A stretch of 64,000 bases of DNA from Asterias amurensis (taxonomy: Eukaryota; Echinodermata; Asteroidea; Forcipulatida; Asteriidae), in contig NC_092662.1 of the NCBI RefSeq assembly GCF_032118995.1, positions 15,947,701-16,011,700 of the forward strand, given 5' to 3'. Within the stretch, counting starts at the first letter, position 1, and each line of letters starts with the position of its first letter. Below are positions 23,891-35,784 of the stretch, one piece after another. The notes below the pieces were generated by a model. That model was not told the DNA's origin, did no database searches, and saw only the letters and a list, made by a program, of their open reading frames with translations. Both the position numbers and the translations under genes were made by a program.

Positions 23891-25312
23891 CTGTTATAAA
23901 ACTTGATCTTTACATAATTATTTAACGGCTCCTTACTAGGAACAAATGAGGTCAGATCAGGAGTGGGGGGGGGGGGGTTCTAGTCGCTTTATGTGCCTAG
24001 TCCAGTGCCTTTTAAACATAATATATTTAAAAAAATATTATTCTCGTCAAAAGTTCGAAGCTCCCACATGCACACGGTGATCCATTATATTCAAAAAGGT
24101 TCAAATGCACTGGAAACAAACTTTACCACAGTTATGACGGTTACTGCAACCATCTCAGATATACATTCTAAGATGTTCTAATCCCATGCTCACTCAGTCC
24201 ATCCTCCATGCTCAGTCTCAAGACATGAGCTGAGCTTTCGTCATTACTCCCTACAAAAAATAACAATAATATTTTCATTCTCCACGCATGGATGCAGCCG
24301 AGAAGCAATGAGAGAGGAGATGCACACCGCTGACTTCAGTTGACCTCACCTGACCTCACCAGAGACCCAAACCGCTGAACCTGTGTAGCGGTACGTTTTG
24401 CATATGGATTCAAGACCACCAGTGCGTGACAGACAAGATTAGCTCCGGTGAATTGTGCTTCATATAATTGAAAATAGATTAGCAGTTGAGGTTTTTTCAA
24501 ACGACCACCGAAGGTGCTCTACGGACGTGCTGCTACTTACGGTAAGAAAAGAAAAGTTACCTTTGTTATTCAGGTGAGTGTAATGGCTGTTGAGGTAGTT
24601 TTTAGAACTAATTACCCCTAACTACTGTATCTTCTTTCTCGGTGTTGCATTTCAATTGATACACTTCCAATACGTCTGGTGTCTTCCTTCCAATATTCTT
24701 TTTATTCTGTATAAGAATTTATATCAATGTGTACATAAGACTCAAGAGAGATGCTACTTCTACTTCGCTACTCGGCAAAGTCCCATGATGGGATATCACG
24801 CCAAGATTACGAATATGCTATTGCATATGGTGGGGTACCAACGTTAACACCATGTGAATATTTTGGGGTCTGGTTGCCAGGCAGATTATTTTCTTTTGAG
24901 AACTTGTCTTCCTTTATGTTCTACTGTGCCGCGGAGTAGATTTTTCGGAATTTTGAGGGTTCTATAAAAATAACTGTCCTGCTTACTGTGTCAGCCATGG
25001 TCAGTTCTGCTACTTACATGGTTTATTGCTCCATGGTCGTGGGAAGGTCTCCTTCTCCATGCTTACACCCATAGAGCAAGGACATACGGTTTGATGGGCA
25101 GCTATAGTTTAGACCTCAGCTATTTGAAACCCCATTTAATATCTTTCCACTACTATCTAGCTAGCCCTGACTTGCTCATAACCGTACAAATTCATATATG
25201 TAAAATAACAAAATTACAAATTATGCTGAACAATAACTATATTTTACACCAATAAAAACGTAGAACTGTATTAATTTACACTAGGGAACATCTAAAAATT
25301 ACTTCATATAAT
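23891..25312. other. no gene seen
   Basis: A G tract at 23962 and a worn inverted relative of the 28.3 kb repeat at 24925-25000. No exon supported. Confidence 0.45.
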
Positions 25313-25316
25313 TTAA

Positions 25317-25682
25317 AGCAATTGGACACTTTCGGTAAACAGTATTGTCCAAGGCCCACACTTCGTGTATCACAACTTATACATAAAATAACAAACCTGT
25401 GAAAATTTAGGCTCAATCGGTCATTGGAGTCGGGAGAAAATAACGGGAAAATCCACCTTTGTTTCCGCACGTTTCGCCGTGTCATGACATGTGTTTGTAA
25501 TAAATCCGTAATTCTCGATATCGAGAATTGATATTATTTTAATGTTTTCTCAAAAACTAAAGCATTTCATGGAATAATATTTCAAGAGAAGTCTTTCACC
25601 ATTACCTTCTGTAAACCCTGTAAGTTATTTGTAAATCTGTGAACTTTTATTTTTGTGTCTGTTCCGAAAGTGTCCAATGGCT
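25317..25682 (+). mobile_element. family B MITE, nearly full length
   Basis: TTAA at 25313-25316, AGCAATTGGACACTTTCGG at the left and CCGAAAGTGTCCAATGGCT at the right, a 17-18 bp inverted repeat. An internal ATTCTCGATATCGAGAAT palindrome lies near 25511. Shares the AACAAACCTGTGAAAATTT segment with family A. Confidence 0.87.
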
Positions 25683-25907
25683 TCAATTAAGACAAAAACA
25701 AGAAAGGAAGCTGTTGGCTCCCATTAAAAAAAACGAATAGAATAATATGGTAGGACAAAAAGTATAAATATATATTTTTTGTTCTGCACTCCAGACTTCT
25801 CAGCCTCCTATCAGACCTCATCTCCTCATAAATTCTTGTAAGGAATGTGTGTTATTGATTTAAATTGACTCAGCCTTAATTAAAATTCTTAATTAAACAT
25901 TTTGATA

Positions 25908-25990
25908 AGCAGGCCTGCAATTTCATCTTTGAGAGGGGGCAAGGTCTTTTTTTATTTTGCAAAAGGCAGTTCCATTGGAAAATCATTACA
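25908..25990 (+). repeat. AGGCCTG repeat, left part
   Basis: AGGCCTGCAATTTCATCTTT, GAGGGGGCAAGG and GGCAGTTCCATTGGAAAATC match 33789-33870. It directly precedes a family A copy. Confidence 0.6.
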
Positions 25991-25994
25991 GGCA

Positions 25995-26463
25995 TGTTCA
26001 CTAATGGTAATTGTCATAGAACAGTCTTCTCACTTGGTGTATCTCAACATAGTATGCAACAAAATAACAAACCTGTGGAAAATTGAGCTCAATTGGTCTT
26101 CGAAGTTGCGAGGGAATAATGGAAGTAAAAACACACGTGTTGCACAAACTGGTGTGCTTTCGGATTCCTAAAAAAGGCTTCAGCACTGAGTGGAGTCTTT
26201 GATTATTATTTGAGTAAGACATTACTTTAATAGATGTTAAATTTGCATCGGGGATAGAGAATAATATTAGTTTTTTTGTTACCTATATTACCAATTACCC
26301 AATTACTTCTTTCTCAAAAACTAACCTTTAAATGCTTCAGACTCGGGGAAAGTCGTTTCTCACAATGTTTTATACCATCAACAGCTTTTCATTGCTCGTT
26401 ACCAAGTAAGTTCGATGCTAACAATTATTTTGAGTAGTTACCAATAGTGACTGTCCAGTGCCT
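25995..26463 (+). mobile_element. family A MITE, diverged, abutting an opposite copy
   Basis: Standard order from TAATGGTAATTGTCATAG to GACTGTCCAGTGCCT, with an extra 60-80 bp block near 26220-26290. Its right TTAA (26464-26467) is also the left TTAA of the next copy. Confidence 0.8.
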
Positions 26464-26467
26464 TTAA

Positions 26468-26841
26468 AGGCAGTGGACACTTTTGGTAGTTATTCAAAAT
26501 AATTATCAGCATAAAACCTTAATTGGTAACGAGTAATGGGGAGAGGTTGATAGTATAAAACATTGTGGGAAACGGCTCCCTCTGAAGTAACATAGTTTTC
26601 GAGAAAGAAGTAAACGAATTTGATTTCGAGACCTCAAGCTTAGAATCTGAGATCTCGAAATCAAGCATCTGAAAGCACACAACTTCGTGTGACAAGGGTG
26701 TTTTTTTTTTCATTATAATCTCGCAACTTTGACGACCAATTGAGCTCAAATGTTCACAGGTTTGTTATTTTATGTATATATGTTGGGATACACCAAGTGA
26801 GAAGACTTGTCTTTGACAATTACCAATAGTGTCCAGTGCCT
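26468..26841 (-). mobile_element. family A MITE, full length, TTAA on both sides
   Basis: TTAA 26464-26467 and 26842-26845 enclose AGGCAGTGGACACTTTTGG ... GTGTCCAGTGCCT. The central hairpin arms are GATTTCGAGACCTCA and GAGATCTCGAAATC. Confidence 0.9.
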
Positions 26842-27679
26842 TTAAAACGTGACCAAGTGTGTGGGTTTGCTTTCTTTCTATGTGAAACCTGAAGAAGCAA
26901 ACCAAGGAAGATGATCCTCTTTATGTAAACTATACACTGAACTGTAGCCCACTGCACTCTACTTAATTATTCCTACGTTGGATATAATAGTGTTAAGAGC
27001 AGCACTGAATTCTTGAATAAAGTTTTGAGGTGATAAAGAAAAATCTAACATTGAGATGGGAAGAGTCTAAGATCTTCCCGCCATGCATAAATTACCAGCA
27101 CCTCCCATATAGAGTAAGACGTAGTGGCATATAATTATTAGCATTACATATTACCCTGTGGCAAGAGATTATGTCCCTCATTATGGCAAACTGTGTACAA
27201 ACTACTTCTGAAAGCGCCCTCTGTTGAATCATCCTCCTCAAGCCCATGTCAAATTCCCATATATATGAGAAAGAATCTCCGGCAGACAGGATTCTCTTGG
27301 ACGCCTCTAAATAAATCATTAGCATTGTTCCATGTAACTTAATTCCATATTATGACAATGACTGCTGCTTAGTTAAATTATCTTCAGATGTAATTTTGTA
27401 ATGCCCTTTTGGTTTTAACCTATTGTCACTATCAAAATGTCATCTTGGGTATTTTTAAAAACAAAACAATATTTTGTCAGTGAACTCGCCCTGCCCACTT
27501 TAGTTGTTTTTCATGGTTGAAATTATGGTGGCGCTAAAGCAGTTATACAGTTATTTAATATCGTGAATGCAGTCATAAATAACCAGAAAGAAAGTTTATA
27601 TAAAAAGTATCATGTTTCTCAAAATATTTTATACTACCGAAAGCTGTTAATAGGCTTCTAACCAAAAGTGTGTATATGG

Positions 27680-27800
27680 GCAGGCCTGATATTTCACGGA
27701 GGCAACAAAGTTGAAATTGAAATGCTTTGGTAAAATTTCAATTTCCTCATAGGATGCCCTTTACCAAGGAGAAAACGCCTTGATGCCCCTGCCCTTTTAA
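27680..27800 (+). repeat. AGGCCTGATATTTCACGGAG repeat
   Basis: AGGCCTGATATTTCACGGAG, TTTCAATTTCCTCATAGG, TGCCCTTTACCAAGGAGAAA. The same order is at 29543-29690 and 32845-32990, and inverted at 34440-34625. Confidence 0.7.
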
Positions 27801-28319
27801 AACAAAGCATACACGCCTGAATGTGATTACCAAACTAAACGACACCTTCCCTTTAAAACGCCAGCCAAAATGGTATTCAATCGAAACCGTTGCGCATTTT
27901 TTTTAAAGCAGATTGACAAAGCATAATTCAGACAACAAAAGCCCTCTAGTGTTGATTTTATGACGTATGCAGTAAGTGTCCAAAGAACTGAAGGTGCAAG
28001 AACAAACAGTACGCCGAGCAAACATGCCTTTTATTCACACGTTGGCTGGATTAGGCCTGCGGGTATACAATTACACGAATCCGGAACTTAACTTACACCT
28101 TTCCAAAAACTTTTCAATTGTAAATACTCAACTTTTGAAGGTGTATTTTTGACGTTTTGAGAGACCAATATTAAGAAATTCATCTGGTACAGAATTGTTA
28201 ATAAACGATCCAGTAAAAGCTCAAGTAGTAGTCCCGGCCATTTTGTTTTCACCTTCTGCCCAGGTAGTAGTTAAAACATAGAGCATAAATCAAGACAATC
28301 TGTTCTCTATGGTTAAAAG

Positions 28320-28460
28320 CAGGACAGTTCTTTTCAGAACTAATAAGTGTAGCCCGAACTCCGCAAATCTATACTCCGCGGTATAGCAAGACAGCTCTAT
28401 AAAGAACACAATCTCCCTGGCAATTGTAGATACACACATGGTGTTCCCACAAACCAAATC
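28320..28460 (+). repeat. dispersed repeat with GGACAGTTCTTTTCAGAACT hairpin
   Basis: GCAGGACAGTTCTTTTCAGA, CTATACTCCGCGGTATAG and TGGTGTTCCCACAAACC. An inverted, worn relative of its first part lies at 24925-25000 (GCGGAGTAGATTTTTCGG ... AACTGTCCTGCTTAC), and the ACAAACC end recurs at 60165-60185. Confidence 0.5.
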
Positions 28461-28958
28461 TATATGTTTTGAAAATTGATTACCCTGTCTTTAAATCTAA
28501 TTTTGTTCATTATGATTTTAACTTTACAGCAAGTTCTCAAGCCAGCCAAACCGTACTCAGGAAAACACCGGGACAACAAGTGTTGGTGCTGGTTTTTTTG
28601 TTTGCCAAAACTACTACGTGCGCTGGGATCGGGAGGCATTCAAGCACGCCCACATACTCTTTGGACTCGCCGACCTTTACACCTTACTGCGTAATTCTAC
28701 CCATTCAATGAACTGTTCAGACAGTAAGTTGTCATACAATACATGCTGTGGATTTACGACAGTCAATGAAGAATAAAAACTGTGTCTATTTCTAGCCATA
28801 ATCTCATCCAATACTGGGAACGCAGTGAACTAGACAGTCAGCTATAACCGTAGTTTATAGTCCATACACTGTCGCGCTAGTTTTGTGAAGAGAGAGCAAC
28901 AGTCATTTAGTTTTCGTGACATCATTCCTAGAAGTTAACTCCAGTGAGTCCAGTAAAT

Positions 28959-31900
28959 ATGCCAGAGGGAGCCCAACTCGGTGAGTCAAAAATTTATATG
29001 AATCCCAAAGTGGAAAAGTACACACTTTATAAAGTTAATGGCCTGATGTTTCGGCTGTAGCAGAGTCTTTCTCGAAGGCGCACACAAACAACTGTAACCT
29101 GTTCGTGTTGTCTTTTAGACTTTGAGGAGAGATAGACAAAACGACAGGCCATTAACTATTTTTGTGCATTTTATACCATTGGTCTTGCAACAGTTAATTC
29201 TATTTTTCTCATTTTTTAAAGTTGTTAGGGATGTAGAATTGGAGATGGCGTGTATTTATTTTTTTGCTCATTATATACAATTTATATCTACATAGGCAAG
29301 TTGTAATGGGGTTCATATACTTTAGACTCCTGTGGAATCTAGACCAAGCCATATGTGCTGGTATTTTGATCCTTTGATGATGGACCAGTATTCATTGTAG
29401 GATTATTCGGTTCTTTTTTTGATGGTTTAACTGTAAAGTGTAACCCAGCAACCTGATATTACACGGCCTGCGGTGCCGACTGGAGTGGTTATAGTAAGTG
29501 GTTCATGTCTAGGTATTGGGCGATCCTTTCATGGAATAAGGTCTGATATTTCACGGAGGCAACGACGGCGATTGCCCTCATGCCCCCTGGTGCATTTGTG
29601 CCCTTGAAATGCTCGAGTAGAAATTCACAATTTCCTCATATATAGGTGCCTTTTATCCACTGCCCCTGTTTATACCTTTGGCCCTTTTTGGAAAAAACAG
29701 CTAATTTGTTATTGTCAAAGAAAAGTCTTCTTACTTGGTGTACCTCAACAGATGCACAAAATAACAAATCTGTGAAAAAATTGAGCTCAATTGGTCGTCG
29801 AAGTTGCGAGATAACTATGAATGAAAAAAACACCCTTGTCACACGAAGTTGTGTGCTTTCAGATGCTTGATTGCGAGACCTCATAATCCAATTCTGAGGT
29901 TTCGAAATCAAATTCGTGGAAAATTACTTTTTTTCGAAAACTACGTTACTTCAGAGGGAGCCGTTTCTCACAATGTTTTATACTATCAACATCTCCCCAT
30001 TACTCTTTACCAAGTAAGGTTTTATGCTAGTAATTATTTTATGTAATTACCAATAGTGTCCACTGCCTTTAATCTCATATATTTTTTAGTTGGGCTGTTT
30101 TGCCGTGAAAGGACCGTGGGCGTTCAGCGGGGGAAAAACAACACTGCTGTACATCAATGTTTACTTGGGCATTTTAAGTTTATCTGCTGTTTGTTTTCGG
30201 GTGTCAATTAAACCTATCAGAATAACTTTCAGAACCTCAATTCAGGAAATTAAATCTCATCATAAATTCCGAATTTTATGACCTGTTTGTCATTGTTGCT
30301 CTGGGTGCGTTCATTCCACACTGGAGTATTCAGTCATGCGCATCCGAGTGTATGGGGGAGGGGCAGGGTTTTTGTGAATTGATGAATGGATCATGGATAT
30401 TGCATGTTATACACATTGTCATTCGCTTATCGGCCACCTGTCGTGTAAATTTAGATGTTCACACCCGGCCACTTTAAGAAAAAACATTCACTTTAACACC
30501 TGTTTTTTTTCTTCCAATTTCGTTTGAAAACTTATGTTTCCTTGCATCAGCATTCAGCAGTCAAAAGCAGTAATTCAATTTCGCCAGTTTAGCATTCGCT
30601 GGTCAAATAAGATCATTCAATTTCATTAAGCCGCAAGACTCATCTAATTTCGTGAAAAACCTAAAGCAAAAAAAAAACTTTCAGTTACATCGATGTTGTA
30701 AATTTATAGGCAGTAGAAATTCAAATAGTATATAGAATGGTCAAAGTGTAGTCTTGAATGCCCACAAATTTAATAAATAGAATGACCAAACCGAAACGAG
30801 CAAGAAGAACAGAACCGTTTGTGCACAAAAATGAAACTGAAAAGATAGTCTTGGTTTGGTTTGGTTTGGATGAATGCGTGTTAATCTGAATTTAAATTTG
30901 CGGAACTTTGGGCTGGGAAACCTATTTATTTAATAATGGTCATTCATATATGCTATTGCTACTGGATTTACTCAACAGCTGCTGCAAGAGGCTCCCAAAA
31001 TAAAAGTCACCTTTTTACGAAGGTTTTGCTGTAAAAAGCTTGGCGTATTCTCATTTGGGTTTTTTCCCCCAGAGCTTGTGATAAAAAACTCCCCATAAAA
31101 CAACACGTAGCCCTACATGTACGGAGTTCAAACTTTGCCGTAAATATTTATTGTGCAGCACAAAATTTGAAGGGTTGTCTTTGCGTTGTTAGGGTTAGAT
31201 GTAATAAATAAGCCATGTTTTTCAAGCTCGGATTGTAACAAGATTCCGAGTCCGAATGAAGCAAGTTGTAAACTTAGCCGCCAAACTAATACCAACCGAA
31301 ACTAACACTGCAGAACCAGACCTATTATAATGAGCTGACTCAATTGACATGGAATTCATGACCTGATTATGAACTTGGATTAAAACCACATGGGGTCTTA
31401 ATATGGGCAATTTCCTTTTCTTATAACCGCTTCAAACAATGAGGTAATGTTGTGATAAAAAACTGGTACCGGATCTATTCCTAACGCTTGGATTTGGACG
31501 ACCCAATCGAGGGCAAAATAGAGGCCCCCATGCTGTTTTAAAAACAGCACTCCACCCACGACCATTTCATATTTTTGATAACACAGGAATAGCTTCTGTA
31601 AAACTGATTATGTCCTTTGTTGTGCTACCGCAAGATTGTCCTACTTCTGGGGTAGTTTCTGATTATATGGGGTTTTTTTTATAGTGAGAACACATTTTTG
31701 TTTCTTACAGGAACTTAACGCTATTCAAAGGGAACATGGTATGCATTCTTGGGAAAACCCACTTTTTTCTTTTTATAGAATTATGCTATGCAGCCTTGGA
31801 AAACCAAAGATCTTTTTTTGTAGGGAAATCACTTGTTAAGACATTACAAAAGCTCCATGGGTGTTGAAAGAAAAAATTACCAGGAGCTCCAAAATGTGCA

Positions 31901-34347
31901 AGCCCAATTTTATGAAACCCATTCAAATTGCAATAACGACATTAAATTCTGAGCTCGGCCCTATTAAAGCCAGTAAGCACACAAACTTGCTAAGCACAGG
32001 AACATGATGCTTAGCAAAAAATAGGTTACCAGGCAACATTCCAATAACTTTATACTGCTTTGACTGGGGCCCCCTAAATTTGTGCTTAGCAAAATAATTT
32101 GTTGAGCAGTATTTTCTGCTAAACAGCTTTAATAAATTGGTCCAAGATGATACAACGTCTAATTGTGTGTGTTTTTTTAATTGAAGTTGTTTTTAGTTTG
32201 TTTACGTTTTCTAACAAATTTTAGCATATAATAAATTTTAATATAATTGATAGTAGTTTTTCTTCTTCTCATACAGACGAGTTTCAGGAGTCGTGTCTTG
32301 AAGCCCATAACAGGGTACGAGAAGCTCATGGAGCTGTCCCACTGAGATGGTCTGAAGATGTAGCAGCACAAGCCGCAAGCTGGGCTCAAAACCTGGCTGA
32401 AAAAGGCTACAGACAACACAGTGAGAACCAATGTAAGTGCCAATACTACAATTTCAATGAAATGTTATCATGTTATTTTATAAACTCCTTAAAGAAAGTT
32501 CAACGAAATCAAAGCCAAAGGGGGTGGGGGCAGTTTTCGTCTTCTAGTGTTAAAGTCAGGGTTGGCCTATATCTTTGGTAATTGTGAAAGAAAAAGACCA
32601 GTATTTTCACTTTCTTAACACATGCATCAAAACAAAAATAATGTGTTATTTTGGGCTCATTTAATTAGTCATCAAAAAGAAAAATAAGTTAAAGAAAGAA
32701 CCACCCACCTCATTGCATAGATTTGTGTGCTTTCAGATGCAAGAGAAAGGCTTTTTGCCTGCCTTGAAGCCTCTCCAAGATAATAATTTTGGTGGGAATA
32801 ATTACCTCTTTCTCTAAAACTACTTCAAAGGAGGAGGTTCCATCAGGCCTGTTTCTTCATGGAGGCAACAAAAAGTCGATTGCCTCCACGCCCCCTGATC
32901 ATTGCCTTGGTGCCCTTGAAATACCGGAATAGAAAATTACAATTTCCTCATACGGTGCCCTTTACCAACGAGAAAATTCTTTGAAAATGAAGCATGCAGT
33001 CATGAGGTTTGTTATTGGAACTGCAGGCATAAAGGGTTTTAAACTCATGCTAAAAAGGGTCACATAGAAAACCTACTAAGAGAAACAATTAGATAAGTTT
33101 TCAAAATAGATTTTTGGAAAAGGTGAAAGCAATGCTCAATGATCGTTTTCCCTTTCCCCACAAGTGTCGCCCTCTTGCGGGTGACTAAGGCATGTTTTTT
33201 GTGTGCCAAATGTAGCTTTCAAATCGCAATAATCTGACAATGTTTTTCTACACTTCAGTGCTTGGTGAGAGTATACACATTTCAACCATGGATGACGACG
33301 TCAGTGGAGAGGGGTTGGTGGATATATGGCAGGGAGAAGCAGATTATTTCGACTTTGACAAACCAAGATGGCAGAAGGGTAACTTTTTTAATCTCAACTT
33401 TCTATTCAAAGAAAAGTAACCACCCTATGTATGTTCTCAAGGTCTGATTTGAGACCGGTAAATACCCCAACATTATTGACCATCAGAATTTACTCGGTGG
33501 AAACTGTTTATTCTATAAACTATTTGAAGTATAAAGTATTTGAATCTGAGAAAGGACTCCTGCATGAAGAATTTCTTGTTTTGATTCTTCTTTGGGGAAC
33601 TGAATCAAATTGGGTCAGTGGTTTCTTTCCCTGCCTTTCACCTCTGTGGACCCTTGAGGCTTGCATGTGGATCGGATTTTTGTAGTTCCTAGCTGATTTC
33701 ATGGGTTTCCCTTGTGTAGGCATGTATGCTTTGTTTTTAAAAGGGCAAGGGCACCCAATGCATTTTCTCCTTGTATAAGTTGCATCCCAGGCCTGGAATT
33801 TCATCTTTGAGAGGGCATGGCCGATTTCATTTTGAAAAGGGCACTTCCATTAAAAAATCCTAAGGTCTATGGGAATTTTTGAAGCTGGGCACCGAGGCCA
33901 AGACAAGGGCAACGGTTGCCCTTGTGAAATTTCAGGCCGGGCATTCTGAGGAAGTTGTTTATTTCTACTGTAAACTTTCAAGGGCACAATGCAATGACCA
34001 TGGGGGCAACTGTACCACGCCCTGCTTTTTAGGGTTTTACCTTTCACATCTAAAGTTCCTCGCATTTCCTATTCATCCAGTTATTCAATAACTTGGCTTG
34101 CGCTGTTGGATGTGAAGATAAAAGTAAATAATTCTAAAAAATAATAAAAAATTCAATACGACTGTTTTATGTTTGAATAGGTACTGAACGGTTCACACAG
34201 ATGATCTGGAAGTCTTCGGCTGAAATTGGAATCGCCAAAGTCAAGATGGTGAACACAGAGAGATTCGTGACAGTGGTGAATTATCGGCCGCCAGGAAACT
34301 CAAACAGACCCAATGATTTCAAAAAGAATGTACTTCCAAAACAATAG
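28959..34347 (+). CDS. GLIPR2-like: GLIPR2/GAPR-1-like CAP-domain protein, 4 exons, complete
   Basis: Coding exons by splice signals and frame: 28959-28980, 32277-32432, 33259-33378, 34181-34347 (stop TAG). All three introns have GT..AG ends and the reading frame joins without a break to give 154 residues, the length known for human GAPR-1. Visible CAP features: helix 1 AHNRVREAHG (residues 17-26), QHSENQ with His55, GES with Glu63, WQGEADYF with Glu86, and the CAP signature GTERFTQMIWKSS (100-112). There is no signal peptide, as in cytosolic, Golgi-membrane-associated GAPR-1, where the N-terminus is myristoylated; here residue 2 is Pro, so myristoylation is not expected. Oddity: the position of the fourth cavity residue (His103 in GAPR-1) is Arg. 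The start is the only ATG giving a conserved-length N-terminus and it sits directly before a strong GTGAGT donor. Intron 1 carries MITEs; intron 2 carries family A and AGGCCTG repeats. The family is sure; the exact orthology is inferred. Confidence 0.9.
29543..29695 (+). repeat. TCTGATATTTCACGGAGGCA repeat
   Basis: Same plan as 27680: GGAGGCAACGACGGCGATTG, TTCACAATTTCCTCATA, GTGCCTTTTATCCAC. It is interrupted on the right by a family A MITE. Confidence 0.65.
29699..30068 (+). mobile_element. family A MITE, left terminus worn
   Basis: Runs to GTGTCCACTGCCT with TTAA at 30069-30072. The central stem has one change on each side (GATTGCGAGACCTCA, TGAGGTTTCGAAATC). Confidence 0.82.
30073..31956. 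other. CAP gene intron 1, largely plain
   Basis: Part of the 3.3 kb first intron. A GGTTTGGTTTGG run near 30852. No other element recognised before the MITE at 31957. Confidence 0.5.
31957..32144. mobile_element. diverged GCTTAGCA MITE in CAP intron 1
   Basis: GGCCCTATTAAAGCCAGTAA at the left and CAGCTTTAATAAATTGGTCC at the right, with TGCTTAGCAAAA words inside both halves. A relative of 7752-7998. Confidence 0.6.
32565..32850 (+). mobile_element. family A MITE fragment in CAP intron 2
   Basis: TTTGGTAATTGTGAAAGAAA, GATTTGTGTGCTTTCAGATG and TACCTCTTTCTCTAAAACTA follow the family order. It is cut on the right by the AGGCCTG repeat at 32850. Confidence 0.65.
32850..32995 (+). repeat. AGGCCTGTTTCTTCATGGAG repeat in CAP intron 2
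   Basis: Same family as 27680, with GCCCCCTGATCATTGCCTTG and AATTTCCTCATACGGTGCCC. Confidence 0.65.
33715..34040. repeat. two nested AGGCCTG-type repeats in CAP intron 3
   Basis: An inner copy begins with CAGGCCTGGAATTTCATC (33788) and ends with GAAATTTCAGGCCGGGC (about 33944), so its ends are inverted. It interrupts an outer copy with GGGCAAGGGCACCCAATGCA on the left and TTTCAAGGGCACAATGCAAT on the right. Confidence 0.6.
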
Positions 34348-34439
34348 TTTAAATCTAAAAACACAAAAACCATTGTAGATATTATTATAATAGTTTGTAC
34401 TCTTTAAACAGGCAAGATTGTTTTGTAAATTTTAAAGGG

Positions 34440-34625
34440 GAATGCAGGCCTCATGCTTCGTTTTTGAAAGGGCAAGGGCACCAAGGCAAATTCTTCTTGG
34501 TTAAGGGCACCCTATGAGGAAATTGTAACTTTCTTTTGTAGCCGTTTCAAGGGCACCAATGCAGTGACCAGGGGGCAAGGAGGCATTCGACTTCGTTGCC
34601 TCGGTGAAGTATCAGGGCTGGGTAT
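34440..34625 (-). repeat. AGGCCTG-type repeat, inverted, just after the CAP gene
   Basis: GAAAGGGCAAGGGCACC, CACCCTATGAGGAAATTG and CGTTGCCTCGGTGAAGTATC read as the complement of the 27680 family. Confidence 0.65.
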
Positions 34626-34766
34626 GTTAATATGATCACTCAATGTGGATTTATTTTATTATTATGCCTACCTTTTGTGTGTTTTTTTTTGTATGCTTCA
34701 TTTGGCCATTTAACTTTTGGTTTTCTCTCAAATTCTCTACCGCGTTCCCTGTCTTTGAAAAAGCAT

Positions 34767-34932
34767 TAATAATAGACCTTATCGCAAATACCAATGCGCA
34801 AGCGCAGACTGTTGAATGAGGTGCATTGTGGGATAGATATGAATCAAATTTTGCTACCAGCTAGACCACAATGCATCTAATTCCAAGCTTTACGCGCGCG
34901 CCCCAGTATTTGCGAAAAGGTCTATGATAATT
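34767..34932. mobile_element. 165 bp MITE with ATAGACCTT ends
   Basis: ATAGACCTTATCGCAAATAC at the left pairs with GTATTTGCGAAAAGGTCTAT at the right, a 20 bp inverted repeat with one or two mismatches. A second inner symmetry is TGCATTGTGG / CCACAATGCA. Confidence 0.85.
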
Positions 34933-35104
34933 GGCTGTCTCTTAAAGGGGGCCAGACTATAAATCTCTTCTGGTCTCAGTTTGGTTTCATAGAGATAAAT
35001 AAAAGTTTGCAACTTGGGCCATGCGGAAGGACTATCAGTGATCATAGTTTGACTATACATTGCGCAAACTCATGTATAGCTGTTCTACATTAGTCGACTA
35101 CTAA

Positions 35105-35482
35105 AGGCAGTGGACACTATTGGTAATTGTCAAAGACTAGCCTTCACAGTTGGTGTATCTCAACATATGCATAAAATAATAAACCTGTGAAAATGTGAGC
35201 TCATCGGTTATCGAAATTGCGAGATAATAGTGAAAGAAAAAAACACCCCTGTCACACAAAGTTGAGTGCGTTTAGATGGTCGATCTCGAGACCTCAAGTT
35301 CTAAATCTGAGGTCTCGAAATCAAATTCGTGGAAAATTACTTCTTTCTCGAAAACTATGGCACTTCAGAGAGAGCCGTTTCTCACAATGTTTTATACCAT
35401 CAACCTCTCCCTATTACTCGTCACCAAGAACAGTTTTATGCTAATAATTATTTTGAGTAATTACCAATAGTGTCCACTGCCT
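35105..35482 (+). mobile_element. family A MITE, full length
   Basis: AGGCAGTGGACACTATTGG to GTGTCCACTGCCT, TTAA at 35483-35486 and CTAA on the left. Very close to the nested copy at 14011 (both share GACTAGCCTTCACAGTTGG), so they form a subfamily. Confidence 0.92.
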
Positions 35483-35784
35483 TTAACAACCAACAGAATA
35501 ACATTCCAGCGCTATACCAACTGCGCTATCTGGACCTTTGTTGTCGGTCTATGTATATGTATTAGTTTGTTAATATCTTTGTTTTAACAAAATTTTGCTT
35601 TTATTGTATCAAGGGAAAGTTTCGAAGCACAATAAACGTTTAAGATAACAGCATTTACTTTGTTTGATTTCTCAAATGTTTTTAAAATGTTTTAAAGCAG
35701 TAAATCATGATTCATGCAAGTTTTTCTTGCTACTCTGAGGCAAACTTACCCCTAATTGTTTTGGGTCATTTTGTGGGGTTTATT

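Noticed and set aside
33520..33804. 94-codon minus-strand frame in CAP intron 3
   Set aside because: Partly repeat-derived and no domain seen.
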